This document shows positions 1-5,065 of a stretch of 5,904 bases of DNA, in pieces. Position numbers and translations under genes: made by a program. Numbering within the stretch: position 1 is the first letter of the stretch; each line of letters opens with the position of its first letter. The stretch comes from CAZZCU01 sp964652825 (GTDB lineage: Bacteria; Bdellovibrionota_B; Oligoflexia; Oligoflexales; CAZZCU01), in the NCBI GenBank assembly GCA_964652825.1, contig CAZZCU010000061.1:1-5904 (forward strand), written 5' to 3'. Below the pieces are notes generated by a model. The model saw only the letters and a program-made list of their open reading frames with translations, was not told the DNA's origin and searched no databases.

Positions 1-817
1 CATCGCGCATGATACGCACATCACCGACGCATTCAAATGAATAGTCAACGCCACCATCGGTCATGCTGACAATAGCTTCGACAACGCTGGTGCCAAGCGC
101 CTTCGGGTTGATGCAATCGGTGGCGCCCAATTGTTTGGCGAGCGCGAATTTATTTTCATTAATATCAACAGCGATGATGCGTTCCGCTTTGGCCATAACC
201 GCGCCCTGAATGACGCTAAGCCCGATGCCGCCCAGACCAAATACTGCGACTGTGGAGCCGGGACGGACTTTGGCGGTGTTGAGAACGGCACCGATACCGG
301 TGGTGATGCCGCAGCCGAGCAGGCAGACTTTATCAAGTGGTGCGGTCGGGTTAATCTTGGCGACAGCGATCTCGGGGAGAACGGTATATTCCGAAAACGT
401 TGATGTACCCATATAGTGAAAGATGGGTTTACCGTTCTTTGAAAAACGACTGCTGCCGTCCGGCATCAAACCTTTGCCCTGTGTTGTCCGGATGGCTTGG
501 CATAGGTTGGTGCGGCCGGAGCGACAGAATTTGCAGGTGCGGCATTCGGGCGTATACAACGGGATAACATGATCGCCGACTTTGACATCTTTAACGCCAG
601 GACCGACTTCGACGACGACACCCGCACCTTCGTGACCGAGAATCGCCGGAAAAATTCCTTCCGGATCGGCGCCCGAAAGAGTGAAAGCATCCGTGTGACA
701 AACACCGGTTGCGGCGATCTTCACCATGACTTCGCCGGTACGTGGAGCGCCGAGATCGATCTCTTCGATCTCGAGCGGCTGGTTTGCTGACCAGGCAATT
801 GCAGCGATGGTTTTCAC
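1..817 (-). CDS. frmA: S-(hydroxymethyl)glutathione dehydrogenase (class III alcohol dehydrogenase), 3'-truncated by window edge
   Basis: Zinc- and NAD-dependent cytosolic enzyme that oxidises S-hydroxymethylglutathione, the spontaneous formaldehyde-glutathione adduct, to S-formylglutathione; it can also act as an S-nitrosoglutathione reductase. I translated the frame by hand: 272 codons are visible and about 100 C-terminal residues lie beyond the left edge (family about 370). Catalytic zinc ligands are C40 (GVCHTD), H62 (GHEGAG) and C169 (LLGCGI). Structural zinc cysteines are C92, C95, C98 and C106. The Rossmann motif GLGGIG is at 194-199, with D218 for the NAD ribose. The class III signature residues D51 and R110 are present. 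The start is GTG at 817-815, with AAGGAAGG nine bases upstream overlapping the stop codon of the histidine kinase gene, which suggests translational coupling. Also called adhC. Function is certain at family level; whether it serves detoxification or C1 metabolism is not shown here. Confidence 0.96.
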   Translation of the reverse strand, partial: MKTIAAIAWSANQPLEIEEIDLGAPRTGEVMVKIAATGVCHTDAFTLSGADPEGIFPAILGHEGAGVVVEVGPGVKDVKVGDHVIPLYTPECRTCKFCRSGRTNLCQAIRTTQGKGLMPDGSSRFSKNGKPIFHYMGTSTFSEYTVLPEIAVAKINPTAPLDKVCLLGCGITTGIGAVLNTAKVRPGSTVAVFGLGGIGLSVIQGAVMAKAERIIAVDINENKFALAKQLGATDCINPKALGTSVVEAIVSMTDGGVDYSFECVGDVRIMRD

Positions 818-826
818 TTGGAGTGT

Positions 827-834
827 CCTTCCTT
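827..834 (-). promoter_or_regulatory. Shine-Dalgarno of frmA overlapping the upstream stop codon
   Basis: On the minus strand AAGGAAGG (834-827) lies nine bases before the GTG at 817. It begins on the last base of the TGA (836-834) of the kinase gene. It fixes the non-ATG start of frmA and makes translational coupling with the kinase gene likely. Confidence 0.7.
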
Positions 835-1526
835 CAATGTGAAGCAAGCTGCAAACGCAACTCAAAACGCGTTGGTGCACGCACGTTGGCAAGCACAATT
901 TCGCCACCGTACTCCGTGGCGATGTCTCTCGCGACTTTCAAACCAAGCCCAAGTTGTTGCTCTGGATTATCCGAGACAAAACTTTTGAATAACTGCGGCA
1001 AAATATCATCAGCAATACCGGCGCCATCATCTTCGATGGCGATAGTGAGACGATCGGCGTTGTTTGTTCCGCCGACGATCACGCGCACCGGCGCGGTGAC
1101 ATCGGCTTTGGCATGCGCGGTCACCGCATTGCTCAGCAATGCTTCCAGACAGATTGCTAGTCGCTCCACCTGGCCGATAACTTTTATGTCGGCGTTTGTA
1201 GTGCCGATAATGCTATATCGCGTCGTCTCGATAGCGGAGGCCGTCGACCACCAGGCGATTAATTCGCCTAAAGTCGTGACGGCGGGTGATGATGCGGTTG
1301 TGCGTGCCACGCGACCGATCTGACTCAGGATGCTTTCTACATTGTGCAGAGCCAGGCGCGTGTTGCCAAGAAATGTACTCAGCGCTTCGGGAGCATTTGG
1401 GATTTTGGTGAGATTGCGATTCACCAGTTCGGTTGAATAGAGTGCCGCCGCCAAAGGGTTGCGAGCTTCATGGACAATAGTGCGCAAAAGCTCGCGTTGC
1501 TGTAATTCGGCAAAGGCGTTACCCAT
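834..1526 (-). CDS. Sensorless (soluble) histidine kinase, HisKA plus HATPase_c only
   Basis: A 230-residue two-component-type histidine kinase core. The H-box HEARNPL has the candidate phospho-acceptor H19, followed by a helical dimerisation region to about residue 75. The ATP-binding domain shows an N-box (EALLSNA, N133), a G1 box (EDDGAGI, 165-171), an F-box (FKSF, 180-183) and a G2 box (GLGL, 193-196). There is no transmembrane segment, PAS, GAF or HAMP region: only 18 residues precede the catalytic histidine, so the kinase is cytosolic and must receive its input through a partner or an unseen mechanism. An in-frame TGA two codons upstream of the ATG rules out a longer protein in this frame. 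No strong Shine-Dalgarno is visible. The gene lies 27 nt after the small basic protein gene and 16 nt before frmA, and no response regulator is in the window. The kinase core is clear; its partner and signal are unknown. Confidence 0.88.
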   Translation of the reverse strand: MGNAFAELQQRELLRTIVHEARNPLAAALYSTELVNRNLTKIPNAPEALSTFLGNTRLALHNVESILSQIGRVARTTASSPAVTTLGELIAWWSTASAIETTRYSIIGTTNADIKVIGQVERLAICLEALLSNAVTAHAKADVTAPVRVIVGGTNNADRLTIAIEDDGAGIADDILPQLFKSFVSDNPEQQLGLGLKVARDIATEYGGEIVLANVRAPTRFELRLQLASH

Positions 1527-1553
1527 GGTTCACAACTAAATAAGCAAAGATCG

Positions 1554-1787
1554 TTAAGTTGCGGCTGGAGCGTCAGCTGCAGGTGCTTCGGCTACGGCTG
1601 GTGCTTCTTCGGCTTTTTTGGGCAAGCCGGTTTTTACCAGACCCTCTTTTACCAAAATCTCGGTTTTCGCAGGACCGTTGATATATTTGCCATTAGCGCC
1701 GATCACGGAGTAGCGGCCGGAGCGTTTTTTATCGATGCTATAGGTTTTCTTCGCGGTTGCTGGTTTAGCGGTTTTTTTGGTTGCCAT
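1554..1787 (-). CDS. Small Lys/Ala-rich basic protein with a conserved-looking Gly/Tyr core, function unknown
   Basis: A 77-residue protein in three parts. Residues 1-15 form a lysine/alanine/threonine tail like those of histone H1-like or nucleoid proteins. Residues 16-56 form a compact core (SGRYSVIGANGKYINGP, then a predicted short helix around ILVKEGLVK). Residues 57-77 form a low-complexity Ala/Pro/Glu tail (EAPAVAEAPAADAPA). There is no signal peptide or membrane segment. The start ATG at 1787 has GAGGA about 12 bases upstream, a slightly long spacing. It lies 92 nt downstream of ispB and 27 nt upstream of the kinase gene, so it probably leads the kinase-frmA unit. I do not recognise a named family. 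The basic tail suggests nucleic-acid or ribosome binding, but this is inference from composition only. The structured core argues against a spurious ORF. Confidence 0.8.
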   Translation of the reverse strand: MATKKTAKPATAKKTYSIDKKRSGRYSVIGANGKYINGPAKTEILVKEGLVKTGLPKKAEEAPAVAEAPAADAPAAT

Positions 1788-1850
1788 GATGTTGTCGTAT
1801 CCTCGCCGATAATAATAGTGAACGTGCTGGGTTAATCCCGTAGGTCGAGC

Positions 1851-1879
1851 AAGTTATCAGCAAAAGAGCGGTATTTCAA
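1851..1879 (-). promoter_or_regulatory. Possible sigma70 promoter for the small protein-kinase-frmA unit
   Basis: Directly after the ispB stop codon the minus strand reads TTGAAA (1879-1874, five of six to the -35 consensus). Weak -10 candidates follow: GATAAC (1858-1853, spacer 15) or TAACTT (1856-1851, spacer 17). The rest of the 92-nt gap shows no terminator hairpin with a U-tract, so read-through from ispB is an alternative. The match is weak and only suggestive. Confidence 0.25.
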
Positions 1880-2920
1880 TCAGGAGAATCGCCAAACCAG
1901 GTACTCGGCAAGTCTTTGCAGGTCTTCGCGCGCCGGTCCCGCCGGTAGTTTGCCCAAAGCTTGTTGTGCCCGTTCGGTATATTCCTGGGCAAGTTCGATG
2001 GTTTTGGTGGCCGTACCGTATGTTTGTACCAGTTGAGCGACTTCGCTGACCGCCGCCGGGGTAATCGGATCGGTTTGCAGGATGGTCTGTAATCGCTGTT
2101 TTTGTTCCGGCGAGGCAACATCGCGTAATAAAATCACCGGCAAGGTGATTTTGCCTTCCAGTAGATCCGCCTGTGTTGGCTTGCCAAAAGCGTCGTCGTT
2201 GCTCAGATAATCGAGCGCATCATCAATGAGCTGGAATGCCATGCCCACGCAGTGACCAAATTCGCTGAGAGCATCCCGCTCTTCGCGCGGCGACTCCGCC
2301 AGAATCCCGGCGGCGCGACAGGACGCAGCGATCAGTACGGCGGTTTTACAGCGCAGTATTTGCAGATAATCTTCGACGCGTACATCGCTGTTAAAGCAAT
2401 TTTCTAATTGTAACAATTCGCCTTCGCTCATCAGCCGAATTGCATTGGCGAACGTCGAGACGATTTCGAGTGAGCCGGTTTCCGCCATTAACTCACTAGC
2501 TCTGGCATAGATAAGATCGCCGACCAAGACTGCCGCCTGATCACCCCAGACACTATTGGCGGTTGGTTTGTTACGACGAAGCGTACTGTTATCGACGACG
2601 TCGTCGTGCAAAAGACTGGCGGTATGCACATACTCGGAGACCGCCGCGATTGGCAACAAATGCGGGCCGCGGTAATCATAGAGACGACAGCTTAAAAAAT
2701 ACAAGGCCGGGCGGATGCGTTTGCCACCGGCGGCGAAGACATGTTCAATAATGGCTTTGGCGCTGACGGTTTGCGCCGGAACGAGTTTGATCAATTCGCT
2801 GTTGAGCGCACTTAGATCATCGGCGACTGGGGCCAGAGCCGTGGTCAGTAGCTGACCCTGCGTCACCACGTTGCCGGTGGCGACCTGCTGCAGAGAAGAT
2901 TGTGGGTTGGTAATACTCAC
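1880..2920 (-). CDS. ispB: Long-chain trans-polyprenyl diphosphate synthase, IspB (octaprenyl diphosphate synthase)-like
   Basis: Condenses isopentenyl diphosphate units onto an allylic primer to make the C40-C45 polyprenyl chain used for ubiquinone or menaquinone side chains. It is a cytosolic, Mg-dependent, all-alpha enzyme. Over 346 residues all family motifs are visible: GGKRIRP (65-71), the first Asp-rich motif DDVVD (106-110) followed by R115-R116, GELLQ (167-171), K192-T193, the second Asp-rich motif DDALD (233-237) and GKITLP (256-261). The residues before the first Asp-rich motif (TASLLH) are small, as in IspB, which fits a long-chain product. Exact chain length cannot be read from sequence. 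The start is GTG at 2920 with no visible Shine-Dalgarno. The N-terminus is about 23 residues longer before GGKRIRP than in E. coli IspB, so a start at the GTG codons of residues 18-19 is possible. It is divergent from the plus-strand operon. Confidence 0.93.
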   Translation of the reverse strand: MSITNPQSSLQQVATGNVVTQGQLLTTALAPVADDLSALNSELIKLVPAQTVSAKAIIEHVFAAGGKRIRPALYFLSCRLYDYRGPHLLPIAAVSEYVHTASLLHDDVVDNSTLRRNKPTANSVWGDQAAVLVGDLIYARASELMAETGSLEIVSTFANAIRLMSEGELLQLENCFNSDVRVEDYLQILRCKTAVLIAASCRAAGILAESPREERDALSEFGHCVGMAFQLIDDALDYLSNDDAFGKPTQADLLEGKITLPVILLRDVASPEQKQRLQTILQTDPITPAAVSEVAQLVQTYGTATKTIELAQEYTERAQQALGKLPAGPAREDLQRLAEYLVWRFS

Positions 2921-2943
2921 TAAATATCTAATAATTTCAAATG

Positions 2944-2954
2944 GTTATATATCA
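2944..2954 (-). promoter_or_regulatory. Possible extended -10 promoter for ispB
   Basis: The minus strand reads TGATATATAAC here: a TGn element before TATATA (2951-2946), with the overlapping hexamer TATAAC (2949-2944) matching five of six of the -10 consensus. No good -35 is present. Transcription would start around 2939, giving a short leader of about 20 nt. Its upstream side overlaps the -35 of the plus-strand promoter, so the two would be back to back. Confidence 0.3.
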
Positions 2955-2963
2955 ACAACGTTC

Positions 2964-2992
2964 TTGCCTATTTTTTGAACAACTGCTACACT
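2964..2992 (+). promoter_or_regulatory. Sigma70 promoter with extended -10 for the DUF6178-like operon
   Basis: TTGCCT (2964-2969) and TACACT (2987-2992) are separated by exactly 17 bases, and the -10 is preceded by TGC (2984-2986), an extended -10 element. A start near 2999 is expected, leaving a leader of about 110 nt before the ATG at 3111. A short GC-rich inverted repeat, GCCGC (2995-2999) and GCGGC (3007-3011), sits at the predicted transcript 5' end. Confidence 0.6.
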
Positions 2993-3036
2993 CCGCCGCC
3001 TGTCTTGCGGCCAAGATGTATCCAACAACAATGCGC

Positions 3037-3100
3037 AATTTTTGTATTTGGAGCACTCTCGGTACGCACTGACTTTTTCGCTTAAGACAAATACAAAATT
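3037..3100 (+). repeat. Imperfect inverted repeat in the 5' leader, right arm abutting the Shine-Dalgarno
   Basis: The left arm AATTTTTGTATTTG (3037-3050) and right arm CAAATACAAAATT (3088-3100) are reverse complements except for one extra T in the left arm. The spacer is 37 nt. If a TCC insertion is allowed, pairing extends through GCGC (3033-3036) with GCGC (3104-3107). That extension would include the Shine-Dalgarno GGAG (3101-3104) of the next gene. The 7-base sequence TTGGAGC also occurs twice in direct orientation (3048-3054 and 3099-3105). Either an mRNA hairpin controlling translation or a protein-binding operator is possible. Confidence 0.5.
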
Positions 3101-3110
3101 GGAGCGCTAA

Positions 3111-4562
3111 ATGGCAAGCCGTTTATCCGATATCTCCGCCAAAGAAAGTTACGAGTCCGGTATTCGCGGTTTGCCCCTGAGTCCCGCCAGCATTGCGGCG
3201 CTACTCAAGCCCCTCGATCTGGACAGTGTCGTCAATGGTCCGATGCCGGCTGCGACTCTGCAGGCATTACCGTCACAACTTGTTTACCAGGCACTAAAGC
3301 TGCGCGGTCTCAACGACTCGTTGGATGCCTTGGCGTTATTATCCCGAGAACAGTTTATTCGCATGATCGATTACGATGCCTGGGATAAGGACGGCTTGGT
3401 GCCGCGCAAGGTATTTGAATGGTTGCGGGCATATGCCAATATCAGTCGCAAAGCCTTGTATGCGCGTTACATTAGCCTGGACGAGGAATTGCAAGTGGCC
3501 TTGTTGCAGGGACGGCTCGAAGTTTTTGATATCGAGGCGGTGGAACAAATGAGCGCTGATGTCAGCGACGCTTTGCGACCGATGCCTTGTAATCAGGTTT
3601 TTTATCACATCAAAAACTGCGAACGCGACGAAGAAGAAATGATTGTTGCGATTATCGAGACTTTCCTGGAGCACAATCTGCCGATGGCTTATTCATTGCT
3701 CGAACACGCACATTGGCTGCCGCCGCAAGAAGCGGAGTTTCAATTGCAACAATTCCGCAAAGCCCGACTCGAAGAAGATGGTTTTGTTGACTATGACGAA
3801 AGCTTGTTGTCGTTCGTACCGATCGAAGTGAATGATCAGGTGTTGACCGAGTTGTTGGCGATTAAAAAAGATACGGAACAATCGGTACCGGTGACCTCGG
3901 ACCGTGGCGGGGTGGCGACACCCAGATTGTTCCTGGACGAGGCGTTTTCGACGTTGAGTGAGTTGTCGGATCGGTCTTTGGATGATCTGGAATTGTCGTA
4001 TCTGCACTTGGCGAACAGCCTGTGTGCCGCCGCGCATTTGGCGCCGGATGATCTTGATGGTTTGAAGTATGCCTTGCTGCATGCCAAATCGCTGGCGAGC
4101 ATCGGACTGGAGTATTCCGCACGCTGCGATCGTCTGGCAGCCGCGGAATTGGTGGCGTCGACGCATGCGAAAGTGTTGTTTCGTACCGGCTTGGGCGTTG
4201 TGAAACGTCTGCAGGAGCGGGTGTTTGATCGTTTGCGTCTTATCGATGTCCCTGACCTGGAGCGCGCGCGGCAATTGCATGCGTTGGGGCGACACGGACA
4301 ATTGTTATTTGATATTGATACGAAATGGTCAACGCGCTTGGGATTGGAATTGTCAGAAGCTTTGAAGGGGTTGTTTAATCGTTTCCCGACGCGGGCGGAA
4401 TTTTATTCCGAGGTTGCTGATACAACGCCGAAAATGCGCGTGCGGTTTGTGCCGTTCAGCTATCTCGGCGATCTGGCGGCTTTTGCGCAATTATTGGATC
4501 AGTGGTTTGAAAACGCCGAAACCCGTGACGGTGAGATGTCACGACCGACGACTTTGAATTAA
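3111..4562 (+). CDS. DUF6178-like protein of unknown function
   Basis: A 483-residue, largely helical, soluble protein with no signal peptide or membrane segment. The region at residues 53-107 has the pattern I associate with the uncharacterised DUF6178 family: an LPSQ segment, a helical run ending in EQF, then a D-x-W-D-x-D motif (D89, W91, D92, D94) followed by KVFEWL. The middle has acidic stretches (CERDEEE near 169-175 and LEEDGFVDYDES near 220-231), and a second helical half from about 275 is rich in Leu and Ala. The ATG at 3111 has GGAG six bases upstream (3101-3104). The gene heads an apparent two-gene operon with the 156-residue protein 11 nt downstream, driven by the promoter at 2964-2992. 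No catalytic motif is recognised and no function can be assigned. The family assignment is from memory of the pattern and is moderately sure; the gene itself is certain. Confidence 0.85.
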   Translation: MASRLSDISAKESYESGIRGLPLSPASIAALLKPLDLDSVVNGPMPAATLQALPSQLVYQALKLRGLNDSLDALALLSREQFIRMIDYDAWDKDGLVPRKVFEWLRAYANISRKALYARYISLDEELQVALLQGRLEVFDIEAVEQMSADVSDALRPMPCNQVFYHIKNCERDEEEMIVAIIETFLEHNLPMAYSLLEHAHWLPPQEAEFQLQQFRKARLEEDGFVDYDESLLSFVPIEVNDQVLTELLAIKKDTEQSVPVTSDRGGVATPRLFLDEAFSTLSELSDRSLDDLELSYLHLANSLCAAAHLAPDDLDGLKYALLHAKSLASIGLEYSARCDRLAAAELVASTHAKVLFRTGLGVVKRLQERVFDRLRLIDVPDLERARQLHALGRHGQLLFDIDTKWSTRLGLELSEALKGLFNRFPTRAEFYSEVADTTPKMRVRFVPFSYLGDLAAFAQLLDQWFENAETRDGEMSRPTTLN

Positions 4563-4573
4563 GATAAAGGACT

Positions 4574-5044
4574 ATGAAAAACATGAGCGAAGTAACCAAG
4601 CCCGTTCTTAACGCCGAAGACATCAGCAAGCTGCAAAACCTGATGGAAACCAAACATAAAATGTTTTTGAATGATCGCGGATTTAAAATCGAAGCGCGAC
4701 GTGAAGATGCTGCTATCTATGTGACGGTGACGCTGAGCCGCGCGGACCGTACCTTTTATTATCCCGTCGAGAGCCGCATGGACTTTATCAAAGAAGATAT
4801 GACGCAGGATGAGGCGGCGTTGTTTTTGATCGATTATATTGATTTATACTTTGAAGATTACTTTGCCGAAGAAGAGAACACCTTTATTCCCATCGACTGG
4901 GCCAATTACTTCTACGACGCGACCGATTTTCAGATGAAAGGTCAGATTCGTAACCTAAAACTCGAAGAAATGGCTGACCAGATCCTCGCAACTCACACGC
5001 CGGAGCAGGCACCAGGTCAATCACAGAGCGAATTGCTGAATTAG
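4574..5044 (+). CDS. Acidic, aromatic-rich hypothetical protein co-transcribed with the DUF6178-like gene
   Basis: A 156-residue protein that I do not recognise. After a helical N-terminus (about 14-35), residues 37-69 look like beta strands (IYVTVTLSR, then FYYPVESRM). A helix (79-97) carries many Asp, Glu and Tyr residues (LIDYIDLYFEDYF). The conserved-looking segment IPIDWANYFYD (105-115) comes next, then MKGQIRNLKLEEMADQIL (121-138). A Gln/Ser-rich tail ends the protein. There is no signal peptide or membrane segment. The start is uncertain: the Shine-Dalgarno AAAGGA (4566-4571) is only two bases from the ATG at 4574 but eleven from the in-frame ATG at 4583, so translation may begin at M4. 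The 11-nt gap after the DUF6178-like gene implies shared expression and possibly a shared complex. The gene converges with the GLUG-repeat gene. Confidence 0.83.
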   Translation: MKNMSEVTKPVLNAEDISKLQNLMETKHKMFLNDRGFKIEARREDAAIYVTVTLSRADRTFYYPVESRMDFIKEDMTQDEAALFLIDYIDLYFEDYFAEEENTFIPIDWANYFYDATDFQMKGQIRNLKLEEMADQILATHTPEQAPGQSQSELLN

Positions 5045-5065
5045 ACCTCAAATTCCCAGATTCAC

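Noticed and set aside
751..773. Nine-base inverted repeat CGAGATCGA/TCGATCTCG overlapping the palindrome GAGATCGATCTC
   Set aside because: It encodes the repeated Glu-Ile/Asp codons of the conserved frmA N-terminus (LEIEEIDL), so coding constraint explains it; it is also 45 bases or more inside the gene.
742..1323. 193-residue plus-strand reading frame
   Set aside because: It lies antisense over frmA and the histidine kinase, whose conserved motifs are unambiguous on the minus strand; its own product has no recognisable domain.
1788..1879. GGGATTAACCC-like hairpin in the gap after ispB as a terminator
   Set aside because: Only three base pairs form and no U-tract follows.
3693..4301. 202-residue minus-strand reading frame
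   Set aside because: It is antisense to the DUF6178-like gene and rich in Gln, Arg and His as expected of a shadow frame; it has no ribosome site or motif.
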